Notes under the pieces: generated by a model
Told to the model about the DNA's origin: nothing
What the model saw: the letters and a program-made list of their open reading frames with translations, nothing else
Database searches by the model: none
Program-made: the position numbers and the translations under genes
NCBI RefSeq assembly: GCF_030283205.1
Contig: NZ_JASNWF010000017.1
Coordinates: 62,001-126,000 of the forward strand
DNA from: Actinomadura opuntiae
Lineage (GTDB): Bacteria > Actinomycetota > Actinomycetes > Streptosporangiales > Streptosporangiaceae
Direction of reading: 5' to 3'
DNA length: 64,000 bases
Shown: positions 50,203-59,370 of the stretch, piece after piece
Numbering within the stretch: position 1 is the stretch's first letter
Layout of the letters: each line of letters begins with the position of its first letter

Positions 50203-50248
50203 CCCGCCGGCCGCCGGACCCGCGGGTGCGGCGGCCCGGCGGCGGGTC
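50200..50248. terminator. GC-rich hairpin between epimerase and UPF0182 genes
   Basis: GACCCGCC at the left pairs with GGCGGGTC at the right, with inner GCCG/CGGC pairs around a loop of about 12 bases. It lies between convergent stops and probably serves both genes. Confidence 0.55.
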
Positions 50249-53189
50249 AGCCGGCCGACGCCTCGGTGGAGCCCGCCGGCGAGGCGCCGGGGGACGGCGA
50301 GGACGGCGACGACGAGGGAGTGGGGGTCGCGTTCGGCTTCGCCTGGTTGCCGCCGGCCCGCTGGGCGGCCGACAGCTGCTCCTGCGCCTTCTTGATCCGG
50401 TCCCAGGCGTCGCCCATGCCGGGGTAGTCGCCCTTCTTCTGGGCCGTCTCGTAGTCGCCGACGGCCTTCTGCAGCTCGTTGATCGCCTGCTGCTCCTGCG
50501 GCGTCAGCCGCCCGCCGGGCCCCGGCTGCGTCCCGGTCACCGCCGGCGCCCCCGAGCCGCCGAGGACCTGTTTCAGCGCGTCCTCGAACGTCCCCGCCGC
50601 CGCGACCTCGTTGCCGTACCGCACCAGCACCTTGCCGAGCAGCGGGTACGGCTGCTGCTCCTTGCCTCCGGACGCCTTGGTGTACATCGGCTCGACGTAC
50701 AGCAGGCTCCCGCCGAACGGGATGGTCAGCAGGTTGCCCGCGACGGTCTTCGTCCCGCCCTGTCTCAGCGCGAACAGGTCGGTCTTCACCTTCGAGTCCG
50801 TCTCGAAGGAGTTCTGCACCTGCCCGGGGCCCGGCGGCTGCGCGTCGCGCGGCATCTGCAGGATCCGGATCTGCCCGTAGTACCTGCTCGACGGGTTGGA
50901 GTCGACCGCCATGAACGCGGCGAGCTGCGGGTTGTCGCGCGGGTTGAACACCGTCGTGAGCGAGAAGTCCGTCGCGCCGTCGAACGACGAGGGCATCTTC
51001 AGGCTCTGGTAGTACGGCGGCTGCAGCTTGCCCTTGGTCGTCGGGTCCTGCGGCACCTCCCAGAAGCCCTCGCCGTTGTAGAACGCGGACGGATCCGTCA
51101 CGTGGTACTTGGTGAGGATCTTGCGCTGGACCTTGAACAGGTCCTGCGGGTAGCGGAAGTGCGCCTCCAGCTCGGTCGGGATGGACGCCTTCGGCTGGAC
51201 GGACTTCGGGAACACCTTCATCCACGTCTTGAGGATGGGGTCCTCGGTGTCCCACTGGTACAGGTGGACGGCGCCGCTGTAGGCGTCCACCGTGGCCTTC
51301 ACCGAGTTGCGCATGTAGTTGATGTGGTCGTCGGCCTGCCGCGCCACCGCCGAGCGGGTGTCGGTGATGGTGTCGCGGGTCGCCTGCCCCAGGCTCGTCT
51401 CCTCCGAGTACGGGTAGCCGCCGGACGTGGTGTAGCCGTCCACGATCCACACGATGCGGCCCTGCACCACCGCCGGGTACGGGTCGCCGTCCAGCGTCAG
51501 CCACGGCGCCGCCTTCTGCACCCGCTCGCGCGGCGACCGGTCGTAGAGGATCCTCGCGTCCTTCTTGATCGCGCCGGACAGCAGCAGGTTCTTGTCCTGG
51601 AACCTCGCCGAGTACAGCAGCTTGTGGAAGAACGAGTCGATCGGGACGCCGCCGTCGCCGTCGTAGGTGTTGCTCTGCTGCCCGTCGTCGGGGCTGTTGT
51701 CGGGGTAGTCCAGCTCCTTCTGGCCCTTCCCGCCGACCACCGAGTAGCGCGGCGACCGCTCCCCGAAGTAGATCTCCGGCTTGGTCACCTGGATCCGAGC
51801 CGACGAGGCCGGCATGTCGCGGGTGATGAAGTCCGGGTTGCCGCCCTGCGCCATCTGGTCGCCGTAGGCCGACACGAACCCGTAGCCGTGCGTGTAGACC
51901 ATCCGGTCCTTCACCCAGCTGCGCTGCCCCGACGGCGCGCCCGACAGCTCCCGCAGCGCCACGACCGTGTCGGTGGCCTTGCCGTCGACCAGGTAGCGGT
52001 CGACGTCGAGGGTGTCGGGGAACTTGTAGAACGGGCGGATCCGCTGCAGCTGCTCGAACGTCGGGCCCACCACGTTCGGGTCCAGGACGCGGACGCCGCC
52101 GAGCCCGTCCGCCTCCTGCCGCAGCTTGCCGGGGTCCTTCTCCGGCTGCGACCCGTACGGGACGACCTGCGCGTCCTTCACCCCGTAGGCCCGCCGGGTG
52201 AAGTCGATGTTGCGCTCGATGTACCTGCGTTCCTTGGCCAGCTCGTCCGGCTTCACCTGGAACTGCTGGATCAGCAGCGGATACACCCCGCCCAGCAGCA
52301 CCGCCGACAGCACCAGCAGCGTGAAGCCCACGCCCGGCAGCATCATGCCGCGCCGCAGCAGGTTGCCGAAGAACATCACCGCGCACAGCAGCGCGATGAC
52401 CGCGAGAATCGTCTTCGCGGGCAGCAGCGCGTTCACGTCCGCATAGGACGCGCCCGTCGCCACGCCCCGTTCCGAATGGACGAGCCCGTACCGGTCCAGC
52501 CAGTACGCGATCGCCTTCAGCAGCACGAAAAGGCCCACCAGCACCGACAGATGAGCGCGCGCCGGCGGGCTCGCCTTGTCGCCCGGCCCCTGAAGCCGCA
52601 GGCCGCCGTACAGGTAATGCACCATCACGGCCGCGACGAACGACAGGATCACCGTGGCGAACACCACGCCCAGCACCAGCCGCAGGAACGGATAGGTGAA
52701 GACGTAGAACGACACGTCCTTATGGAACTGCGGGTCCTTCACATGGAACGGCGTCCGGTTCAGGAACGCCAGCCACACCTGCCATCGGCCCGCCACCGAC
52801 GACCCGGTCAGCGCGCCCAGCAGCGCCAGCAGCCCGACGGAGATCAGCCGCCGGCGCGGATCGATCACCGACCGGTACCGCTCCAGCCCCTGCTGCTCCA
52901 CCGACAGCGGCCGGTACGCCGGGCGCAGCCGGTACGCCACCACCACGTTCGCGGCCACGACCAGCGACATCAGCAGGCCCGAGCCGAAGAACAGCACGGC
53001 CTCCGCGCGCAGCCGCGTCGTGTAGACCTCCGAGAAGCCCACCGAGCGGTACCACAGCAGATTCGTGTAGACCGCGGTGAAGACCAGGAAAGCGACCAGC
53101 AGGAACGCCAGCGCCACCAGGACCGGCAGCATCAGCCGGGTGCGCCCGGCGCCGAACCGGCGCGCGGTACCGGCAGTCCGGAAGGCCAA
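50247..53189 (-). CDS. UPF0182 family large membrane protein
   Basis: A 980-residue protein of UPF0182, a conserved actinobacterial family of unknown role. Six or seven membrane helices fill the first 330 residues (for example LMLPVLVALAFLLVAFLVFT and GVGFTLLVLSAVLLGGVYPL). A large extracytoplasmic region has family motifs such as RPFYKFPDTLDVDRYLVDGK, FSLTTVFNPRDNPQLAAFMA and GGSLLYVEPMYTKAS. The C-terminus is Pro/Ser-rich. The start is most likely the TTG at 53189, preceded by GGAGGGG; there is no good ATG. The length fits the mycobacterial homologue as I recall it. Confidence 0.9.
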   Translation of the reverse strand: MAFRTAGTARRFGAGRTRLMLPVLVALAFLLVAFLVFTAVYTNLLWYRSVGFSEVYTTRLRAEAVLFFGSGLLMSLVVAANVVVAYRLRPAYRPLSVEQQGLERYRSVIDPRRRLISVGLLALLGALTGSSVAGRWQVWLAFLNRTPFHVKDPQFHKDVSFYVFTYPFLRLVLGVVFATVILSFVAAVMVHYLYGGLRLQGPGDKASPPARAHLSVLVGLFVLLKAIAYWLDRYGLVHSERGVATGASYADVNALLPAKTILAVIALLCAVMFFGNLLRRGMMLPGVGFTLLVLSAVLLGGVYPLLIQQFQVKPDELAKERRYIERNIDFTRRAYGVKDAQVVPYGSQPEKDPGKLRQEADGLGGVRVLDPNVVGPTFEQLQRIRPFYKFPDTLDVDRYLVDGKATDTVVALRELSGAPSGQRSWVKDRMVYTHGYGFVSAYGDQMAQGGNPDFITRDMPASSARIQVTKPEIYFGERSPRYSVVGGKGQKELDYPDNSPDDGQQSNTYDGDGGVPIDSFFHKLLYSARFQDKNLLLSGAIKKDARILYDRSPRERVQKAAPWLTLDGDPYPAVVQGRIVWIVDGYTTSGGYPYSEETSLGQATRDTITDTRSAVARQADDHINYMRNSVKATVDAYSGAVHLYQWDTEDPILKTWMKVFPKSVQPKASIPTELEAHFRYPQDLFKVQRKILTKYHVTDPSAFYNGEGFWEVPQDPTTKGKLQPPYYQSLKMPSSFDGATDFSLTTVFNPRDNPQLAAFMAVDSNPSSRYYGQIRILQMPRDAQPPGPGQVQNSFETDSKVKTDLFALRQGGTKTVAGNLLTIPFGGSLLYVEPMYTKASGGKEQQPYPLLGKVLVRYGNEVAAAGTFEDALKQVLGGSGAPAVTGTQPGPGGRLTPQEQQAINELQKAVGDYETAQKKGDYPGMGDAWDRIKKAQEQLSAAQRAGGNQAKPNATPTPSSSPSSPSPGASPAGSTEASAG

Positions 53190-53299
53190 TTGCCCCTCCG
53201 ATCGAGATCGCCCCCCACCGGCCGCCGGCCGGTGCTGTGTAAGCAACTTACCGACTACCGCCGGGGTTCCCGCATTTCCCGGCCCCCGGACGGGGAAAG

Positions 53300-53854
53300 A
53301 TGGGCTCCGTGAGTCTTCTGGAAGAAGTCGTGCTGGACCTCGAACGCCACTCGGCGCAGGAGGGCTGGGACACCGCTCCCCGCCTGTACGCCCTCGTCCG
53401 CAGCACCGAGCTGCGCCGCGCCGAGCCCGACCTCGCCGACCAGCTCGGCCTGCCCCCCGACACCGAGACCCTCGCCGCCCTCGAACAGCCCGCCCTGCCC
53501 GAGAAGGCCGGCGTCGAGGACGCCCTCGCCGCCATCGCCTGGCCCGACACCGTCGAGGGCTGCGCGCTGGTGATCGAACGCGTCGTGCTGCCGCCCGAGG
53601 CCGAGGAGGAGATCCCCGAGGACGAGGACGAGGCCGCCGCGTACGCCGCCGGCCACCCCGGCCGCGAGGACGTCCGCATGATCGTCGGAGTGCTGCGCGA
53701 CGGCGCCCGGCACTCCGCGCTCCGGCTGCGCCGCCACGACGCCGACGACGAGGTCCTCGCCGGCCCCGACCTCGTCCCCGCCCTCGCCGAGGCCCTCGCC
53801 GCCACCTTCGAACCGGACGAGCCGGGCCCGCCGGGTCCGGCCCGCGCGGGGTAG
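53300..53854 (+). CDS. PPA1309 family protein
   Basis: A 184-residue acidic protein of the actinobacterial PPA1309 family. Landmarks are LLEEVVLDLERHSAQEGWDT at the N-terminus, then AAIAWPDTVEGCALVIERVV and VRMIVGVLRDGARHSALRLR, ending in an LAEALAATFEPDEPGP helix. The function is unknown. An ATG at 53300 and a GTG at 53309 are both possible. It is divergent from the UPF0182 gene; the 110 bases between contain a GTAAG-CAA-CTTAC dyad that may be a shared regulatory site. moaE follows after 10 bases. Confidence 0.82.
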   Translation: MGSVSLLEEVVLDLERHSAQEGWDTAPRLYALVRSTELRRAEPDLADQLGLPPDTETLAALEQPALPEKAGVEDALAAIAWPDTVEGCALVIERVVLPPEAEEEIPEDEDEAAAYAAGHPGREDVRMIVGVLRDGARHSALRLRRHDADDEVLAGPDLVPALAEALAATFEPDEPGPPGPARAG

Positions 53855-53864
53855 CCTGCGGGAC

Positions 53865-54311
53865 GTGAGCGAAGACAGCGCCGCCGCCGGGACCGCCATC
53901 CGGCTCGCCGAGATCCGCGACACCCCCCTGTCGGTCGACGAGGTGTTCGCCGCCGTCGGCGACCCCGCCGCCGGCGGCGTCGCGCTGTTCGTCGGCACCG
54001 TCCGCGACCACGACCACGCCCGCGACGTCAGCGCCCTGTCCTACAGCGCCCACCCCACCGTCGAACGGGAACTGCGCGCCGTCATGGAGAAGGTCGCCGC
54101 CGACTTCCCCGTCCGCGCCCTCGCCGCCGTCCACCGCGTCGGCGACCTGCGGATCGGCGACCTCGCCGTCGTCGTCGCCGCGTCCTGCCCGCACCGCGCC
54201 GAGGCCTTCGACGCCTGCCGCCGGCTCATCGACGACCTCAAGGCGCAGGTCCCCATCTGGAAGCACCAGACCTTCGCCGACGGCGGAGACGAGTGGGTCG
54301 GCGCCTGCTGA
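53865..54311 (+). CDS. moaE: Molybdopterin synthase catalytic subunit MoaE
   Basis: A 148-residue MoaE protein. Core motifs are GGVALFVGTVRDHDHARDVS near residue 38 and LSYSAHPTVERELRAVMEKV near residue 60. VHRVGDLRIGDLAVVVAASC near residue 88 and a C-terminal DDLKAQVPIWKHQTF follow, including the active-site Lys residues. It transfers sulfur from MoaD thiocarboxylate to precursor Z to build molybdopterin. MoeZ at 10352 could supply the sulfur. It follows the PPA1309 gene by 10 bases and precedes the PDZ protease by 28. Confidence 0.92.
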   Translation: MSEDSAAAGTAIRLAEIRDTPLSVDEVFAAVGDPAAGGVALFVGTVRDHDHARDVSALSYSAHPTVERELRAVMEKVAADFPVRALAAVHRVGDLRIGDLAVVVAASCPHRAEAFDACRRLIDDLKAQVPIWKHQTFADGGDEWVGAC

Positions 54312-54339
54312 AGGCCCCCGGGCGCATAGAGTTCCGACC

Positions 54340-55389
54340 ATGTCTCGTCGTGCCGCCACGCTCACCGTCGCGAGCGTCCTCGTCCTCGCGCTGGCCCTCG
54401 TCGGGTCCCTCATGCCGGTGCCCTACATCGCACTGATGCCCGGCCCGACGAGCAACACCCTCGGCACGAACGAGAAGGGCCAGCCCGTCATCGCCATCGA
54501 CGGCCGCAGGACCTACCCCGACGAGGGGCACCTCAACTTCACCACCGTCACCTACCGCGGCGGCCCCGGCGGGCGCATCGACCTGTTCACCGCCCTGCGC
54601 GGCTGGCTCGACCACGACACCGCGATCGTCCCCGAGGAGCTCTACTTCCCCAAGGACGAGAGCCAGAAGCAGGTCGACCAGGAGAACACCCGCCAGATGC
54701 AGGACTCCCAGCAGAGCGCCAAGGCCGCCGCCCTGCACGAGCTCGGCGTCCCGCTGCAGACCCAGGTGATCGTCCAGGGCGTCCAGAAGGGCCGCCCCGC
54801 CGACGGCAGGCTCCAGCCCGGCGACCAGGTCACCGCCCTCGACGGCGCCAAGGTCACCAGCACCGCCCAGGTCACCGGCGCCATGGCCAAGCGCAAGATC
54901 GGCGACCGGGTCGCCCTCACCGTCCAGCGCGGCGGCAAGGAGAGCAACCAGACCCTCACCACCGTCGCCGACCCCACCGGCAAGCGCGCCGTCGTCGGCG
55001 TCGTCCTCGGCGACCAGTACAAGTTCCCCTTCAAGATCGACATCAGCGTCGGCGACATCGGCGGCCCCAGCGCCGGCCTCATGTTCGCCCTCGCCATCTA
55101 CGACAAGCTCACCCCCGGCCCCCTCAGCGCCGGAAAGTTCATCGCCGGCACCGGCGAGATCGACCCCGACGGCCAGGTCAGCCCCATCGGCGGCATCCAG
55201 CAGAAGATGATCGCCGCCCGCCGCGCCGGCGCCACCGTCTTCCTCACCCCCAGGAAGAACTGCTCCGAAGCCCTCGGCGCCCGCCCCGACGGCCTCCGCC
55301 TCGTCCGCGCCGACACCCTCCACTCCGCCGTCCAGGCCGTCAACGCCCTCACCACCGGCAAGGGCACCGTCCCCGCCTGCACCAGATGA
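54340..55389 (+). CDS. PDZ domain-containing Lon-like secreted protease
   Basis: A 349-residue membrane-anchored protein. It has one N-terminal helix (LTVASVLVLALALVGSLMPV), a PDZ domain near residues 120-215 (VQKGRPADGRLQPGDQVTAL), and a C-terminal Lon-type (S16) domain. The catalytic Ser lies in DIGGPSAGLMFALA near residue 240, and the Lys is likely in GIQQKMIAARRAG near residue 285. Homologues occur widely in actinobacteria and firmicutes (YlbL type). It probably cleaves membrane-associated proteins outside the cell. It lies just upstream of the initiator tRNA gene. Confidence 0.9.
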   Translation: MSRRAATLTVASVLVLALALVGSLMPVPYIALMPGPTSNTLGTNEKGQPVIAIDGRRTYPDEGHLNFTTVTYRGGPGGRIDLFTALRGWLDHDTAIVPEELYFPKDESQKQVDQENTRQMQDSQQSAKAAALHELGVPLQTQVIVQGVQKGRPADGRLQPGDQVTALDGAKVTSTAQVTGAMAKRKIGDRVALTVQRGGKESNQTLTTVADPTGKRAVVGVVLGDQYKFPFKIDISVGDIGGPSAGLMFALAIYDKLTPGPLSAGKFIAGTGEIDPDGQVSPIGGIQQKMIAARRAGATVFLTPRKNCSEALGARPDGLRLVRADTLHSAVQAVNALTTGKGTVPACTR

Positions 55390-55408
55390 CCCCCGCCCCG
55401 AAACCGGT

Positions 55409-55437
55409 TTGGAGCACTCCCCGCCATGCAATACAGT
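55409..55437 (+). promoter_or_regulatory. Promoter of the initiator tRNA gene
   Basis: TTGGAG (55409-55414), a 17-base spacer and TACAGT (55432-55437), with the tRNA beginning 11 bases after the -10. Spacing and sequence fit the primary sigma factor. Confidence 0.65.
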
Positions 55438-55448
55438 TGAGTCATCAC

Positions 55449-55522
55449 CGCGGGGTGGAGCAGTTCGGTAGCTCGCTGGGCTCATAACCCAGAGGTCGCA
55501 GGTTCAAATCCTGCCCCCGCTA
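55449..55522 (+). tRNA. Initiator tRNA-fMet (CAT anticodon)
   Basis: A 74-nucleotide cloverleaf. The acceptor stem CGCGGGG pairs with CCCCGC, leaving the first pair C1-U72 unpaired, a mark of initiator tRNAs. The anticodon stem CTGGG / CCCAG has the three G-C pairs of initiators around CTCATAA (anticodon CAT). The T-arm is GCAGG TTCAAAT CCTGC and the discriminator base is A. CCA is not encoded. Confidence 0.95.
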
Positions 55523-55530
55523 CGGGTCTT

Positions 55531-55573
55531 GGGGCTCGTGTGGTCGCGCCTTCGGCGCTTCCCCACGAGCCCC
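55531..55573 (+). terminator. Hairpin terminator of the tRNA gene
   Basis: GGGGCTCGTG (55531-55540) pairs perfectly with CACGAGCCCC (55564-55573). The interior carries a second small stem, GCGCC / GGCGC, around TTC. It starts eight bases past the tRNA. Confidence 0.75.
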
Positions 55574-55746
55574 TTCGCCGTTTTCGGGGGGGCGACCCCC
55601 CGGGCCCCCGATGTGGGGGCTTCGCCCCCACACCCCCGGCGCGCGTTGCGCGCGCTTTTTTGGGGCTTCGCCCCTTGCCCCCTCGGGCTTCGGCCTTTGC
55701 TGTTGCTGCAGGTCAGCCGGGGGGCTTCTGCGGGGGGCGTGGTTGT
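55574..55746. repeat. Cluster of G/C hairpins between tRNA and PP2C gene
   Basis: A run of short palindromes: GGGGGCTTCGCCCCC, GCGCGCGTTGCGCGC followed by CTTTTTT, GGGGCTTCGCCCC and CGGGCTTCGGCC-like words. The CTTCG tetraloop motif is repeated. This looks like stacked terminators or a small intergenic repeat element. No coding region is supported here. Confidence 0.55.
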
Positions 55747-57756
55747 ATGGCGGTTATGGTTCGGAGCAACATGTGGGGGCGGGGGGCGGACGCTCCCGTT
55801 CCGGCGATCGGGGTGCTCAGCGCCGAGGGCGTCCTGGTGGGCTGGTCGAAGGTGGCCGAGGAGCTCCTCGGCTACCGGTCTGAGGAGATCCTCGGACGGC
55901 CCGGCACCGACCTGCGCATGGAGCGGGACCGCGCGGAGCGGATCTGGACGTGGCGGGGCGGCCAGGGCGACGAGGACCACCGGGTCGGCATGCTGGACCT
56001 CCGGCACCGGGACGGCACGCAGATCGTCACGCGATCCGAGCGGATCCGCATCGACACCCTCGCCGGGGCGCCCGCCTGGGTGATCGCGGCGATACCCGCG
56101 TCCGCCTTCGCCATCGGCACCTCGGTGCTGGAGCCGCTGCTCGCCGCCGTCCCCGTCGTGATGGTCGCCTGGGACACCGACCTGCGGTCGGCCTGGCGCA
56201 ACGAGCGGGCGGAGGTCTTCCCCCACTTCCAGGTCGGCCGGCCGCTGCCCGAGGACGACTCCCTGGCCCCGCCGGAGCTCGTCCGCACGGTGCTCGCCGG
56301 CGGCGAGCCCGTGCTGGACCGCGAGGTCCGGTGGTCGCAGGACGGTGAGGAGCGCACCTTCTCCACCTTCCTGTTCCGGGTGGACGGCCTCGACGCACGC
56401 CATCTCGGCGTCTGCCTGATGGCCGTCGACATCACCTACAGCAGGGCCCGCGAACGCCTGGCGCTGCTGCGGCGGGCCAGCGTCGAGATCGGCACCACCC
56501 TGGACGTCCAGCAGACCGCCCAGGAACTCGCCGACCTGGCCGTGCCCCGCCTGGCCGACTACGTCAGCGTCGACCTCACCGAAGCGGTCATGCCGGGGCC
56601 CGAGCCGCTGGAGCGCCTCGGGCCGATGGGCGCCGGCGTCCCGGTGTTCCGCCGGGCCGCGCTCACCTCGGTGCAGGGCGGGGTCCCCGACGCGCTGTGG
56701 CCGCAGGGGCAGCCGGTCTACGTGCCGCCCTCGTCCCCGCTCAGCGCGGTCCTGGAGTCCGGCACCTCGTTCTTCGAGCCCGTGGTGCACATCTCGCCCG
56801 GGACCTGGCTCGACGACGACCCGCACCGCGCCCACGTCGTGCGCACGATGGGCATGCACACGCTGATGATGGTCCCGCTGAAGGCGCGCGGCCGGCTCCT
56901 CGGGGTCGCGACCTTCGTCCGCACCGTCGACAAGACGCCCTTCACCAGGGACGACCTGGTGCTCGCCGAGGAGCTCGCCGCCCGGGCCGCACTGAGCCTG
57001 GACAACGCACGCCAGTACACCGTCGAGCACGACGCGGCCCTCGCCCTGCAGCGGCAGCTGCTGCCGCGCAAGCTGTGCGGCGGCGACGCCATCGACCTGG
57101 CCTCGCGCTACCTGCCCTCGGACGTCCACCAGGGCGTCGGAGGGGACTGGTACGACACCATCCCGCTGAGCGGCTCCCGCATCGCGCTGGTCGTGGGCGA
57201 TGTGACCGGGCACGGCATCAACGCCGCCGCGAGCATGGGACGCCTGCGCACCGCCATGCGCACGCTCGCCTACCTCGACCTGCCACCGGACGAGCTGCTC
57301 AGCCGCCTTGACGAGCTGTACGCCCGGCAGGACGAGGAGGAGGACCGCAGCGCGCTGTCCCCGATCGCCGCCACCTGCCTGTACGTCCTCTACGACCCGG
57401 CCACGCGGCGCTGCGTCATGGCCTCGGCCGGGCACCTGCCGCCCGCGATCGTCCCGCCCGGCGGCGAGGCCGCCTTCCCCGACCTTCCGACCGGCACGCC
57501 GATCGGGCTCGGGCTGGGCTCGCACCGGTCCGTCGAGTTCGACCTCGAGGCGGGGACCCTGCTGGCCCTCTACACCGACGGGCTGATCGAGCGCCGCGGG
57601 TCCGATCTCGAGGAGGGCATGCGGTGCCTGAGCGCCGCACTGGCCGACGGCACCGCCCCGCTGGACGGTCTCTGCACCAGCGTGATCGACACGATGGTGA
57701 CCGAGGCGGCCGAGGACGACGTGACGCTGCTGCTGGCCCGCACCCGGCCACTATGA
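55747..57756 (+). CDS. PAS/GAF-sensor PP2C (SpoIIE-like) phosphatase
   Basis: A 669-residue protein. Residues 15-110 form a PAS domain (VLSAEGVLVGWSKVAEELLG), about 120-235 a second PAS-like region (VPVVMVAWDTDLRSAWRNER), and about 245-430 a GAF domain. Residues 430-665 form the SpoIIE-type PP2C phosphatase, with metal-binding QGVGGDWYDTIPLSGSRIAL, VVGDVTGHGINAA and the late ATCLYVLYDPATRR and EDDVTLLLART segments. Such proteins reset anti-sigma and anti-anti-sigma partners in stress signalling. No cognate antagonist is in the window. The ATG at 55747 is used (MAVMVRSNMWGR); alternatives lie within ten bases. Confidence 0.88.
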   Translation: MAVMVRSNMWGRGADAPVPAIGVLSAEGVLVGWSKVAEELLGYRSEEILGRPGTDLRMERDRAERIWTWRGGQGDEDHRVGMLDLRHRDGTQIVTRSERIRIDTLAGAPAWVIAAIPASAFAIGTSVLEPLLAAVPVVMVAWDTDLRSAWRNERAEVFPHFQVGRPLPEDDSLAPPELVRTVLAGGEPVLDREVRWSQDGEERTFSTFLFRVDGLDARHLGVCLMAVDITYSRARERLALLRRASVEIGTTLDVQQTAQELADLAVPRLADYVSVDLTEAVMPGPEPLERLGPMGAGVPVFRRAALTSVQGGVPDALWPQGQPVYVPPSSPLSAVLESGTSFFEPVVHISPGTWLDDDPHRAHVVRTMGMHTLMMVPLKARGRLLGVATFVRTVDKTPFTRDDLVLAEELAARAALSLDNARQYTVEHDAALALQRQLLPRKLCGGDAIDLASRYLPSDVHQGVGGDWYDTIPLSGSRIALVVGDVTGHGINAAASMGRLRTAMRTLAYLDLPPDELLSRLDELYARQDEEEDRSALSPIAATCLYVLYDPATRRCVMASAGHLPPAIVPPGGEAAFPDLPTGTPIGLGLGSHRSVEFDLEAGTLLALYTDGLIERRGSDLEEGMRCLSAALADGTAPLDGLCTSVIDTMVTEAAEDDVTLLLARTRPL

Positions 57757-57807
57757 TCCGGATCACAGCCCTTACCAGGGGGTTCGTCCGGAAAGGCGAG
57801 GTGTCCC

Positions 57808-59370
57808 ATGAATGCGTCGGTGGTGCGGGCGCGGCAGCACTCCTACGGGGATCTGTTGCATCGGACGGCTCGGCGGTATCCGGGCAAGCTCGCTGTGGTG
57901 AGCGGGGAGGTCCGGTTCACGTACGCGGAGTTCGACGCGGCGGTTAACCGGGCGGCGAACGCGTTGGCGGAGCGGGGGCTCGGGAAGGGCGACCGGCTTG
58001 CTCTGCTGTCGCACAACTGCTGGCAGTACGCGGTGCTGGCGTTCGCGACGGCGAAGCTGGGCGTCGTGCTGGTGCCGGTCAACTTCATGTTGGGCGCCGA
58101 TGAGATCGCCTACATTCTCGGGCATTCGGGTGCGTCCGGGATCGTGGCGGAGGGCGCGCTGGTGCCGACGGCCGAGAAGGCGCTGGCCACGGCGGGTGTC
58201 GACGGGGGTGTCCGGGGGCGGATCGGGGGCGCGGCCGATGGGTGGGAGGACGTCGACGGCTGGTGCCGGGAGGGCTCTGCGGCGGCGCCCGAGGTGCCGG
58301 TGGGGGACGACGACCCGCTGCGGCTGATGTACACGTCGGGGACCGAGTCGCGGCCCAAGGGCGTGATGCTGACCAGCCGGTCGCTGATCAGCCAGTACGT
58401 GAGCTGCATCGTCGACGGCGAGATGTCCGCCGACGACGTCGAGGTGCACGCGCTGCCGATGTACCACTGCGCGCAGTTGGACTGCTTCTTCTCGGTGGAC
58501 GTCTATCTGGGCGCGACCAGTGTCATTCTGCCGGGGCCCGATCCGGCTCTGCTGCTGGAGACGATCGAGCGGGAGAAGGTCACCAAGCTGTTCTGCCCGC
58601 CGACGGTGTGGATCTCGCTGCTGCGGCACCCGGACTTCGACCGGCGGGACCTGTCCAGCCTGCGGAAGGGGTACTACGGGGCGTCCGCGATGCCCGTCGA
58701 GGTGCTGCGCGAACTGCTGCGGCGGCTGCCGGACGTGCGGTTGTGGAACTTCTACGGGCAGACCGAGATGGCGCCGCTCGCGACGATCCTGCGTCCGGAC
58801 GAGCAGCTGGAGCGGGCCGGCAGTGCGGGGCGCGCGGCCGTCAACGTGGAGACGATGCTCGTGGACGACCTCGGAAATCCCGTGGCGGCGGGCGAGGTCG
58901 GCGAGATCGTGCATCGCAGCCCGCACGCGGCCCTCGGGTACTACAACGACGAGGACAAGACCGAGGAGGCGTTCCGGGGCGGGTGGTTCCACTCGGGCGA
59001 CCTCGGCGTCATGACCGAGGACGGCTACCTGTCCGTGGTCGACCGCAAGAAGGACATGATCAAGACGGGCGGGGAGAACGTCGCCAGCCGGGAGGTCGAG
59101 GAGGCGATCTACGAGCTGGACGGCGTCGCTGAGGTCGCCGTGTTCGGGATCGCCCATCCGCGGTGGATCGAGGCCGTCACGGCTGTGGTGGTGCCGAAGC
59201 CAGGGGCTGCGCTGAGCGTTGACGATGTGCACGCGCACGTGCGCGAGCGGCTCGCGGGGTACAAGCGGCCGAAGTACGTGGTGCTGGCGGAGTCGCTGCC
59301 GAAGAACCCGAGCGGCAAGATCCTCAAGCGGGAACTCCGGGGTTTGCACGCTCGTCTCGCCGAGTCCTGA
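57808..59370 (+). CDS. Long-chain acyl-CoA synthetase
   Basis: A 520-residue adenylate-forming enzyme. Motifs are LMYTSGTESRPKGVMLTS near residue 172, LWNFYGQTEMAPLATI near residue 312, GWFHSGDLGVMTEDGYLSVV near residue 393 and the catalytic Lys in LPKNPSGKILKREL near residue 500. It should activate fatty acids to acyl-CoA. The ATG has GCGAGG seven bases upstream. Its last 47 bases overlap the convergent phosphorylase gene. It differs enough from the ligase at 25195 that they are not recent duplicates. Confidence 0.92.
   Translation: MNASVVRARQHSYGDLLHRTARRYPGKLAVVSGEVRFTYAEFDAAVNRAANALAERGLGKGDRLALLSHNCWQYAVLAFATAKLGVVLVPVNFMLGADEIAYILGHSGASGIVAEGALVPTAEKALATAGVDGGVRGRIGGAADGWEDVDGWCREGSAAAPEVPVGDDDPLRLMYTSGTESRPKGVMLTSRSLISQYVSCIVDGEMSADDVEVHALPMYHCAQLDCFFSVDVYLGATSVILPGPDPALLLETIEREKVTKLFCPPTVWISLLRHPDFDRRDLSSLRKGYYGASAMPVEVLRELLRRLPDVRLWNFYGQTEMAPLATILRPDEQLERAGSAGRAAVNVETMLVDDLGNPVAAGEVGEIVHRSPHAALGYYNDEDKTEEAFRGGWFHSGDLGVMTEDGYLSVVDRKKDMIKTGGENVASREVEEAIYELDGVAEVAVFGIAHPRWIEAVTAVVVPKPGAALSVDDVHAHVRERLAGYKRPKYVVLAESLPKNPSGKILKRELRGLHARLAES

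Noticed and set aside
50247..54413. A 1388-residue reading of the UPF0182 gene
   Set aside because: The upstream 400 codons are antisense to PPA1309 and moaE, and a TTG with a strong ribosome site at 53189 gives the usual family length.
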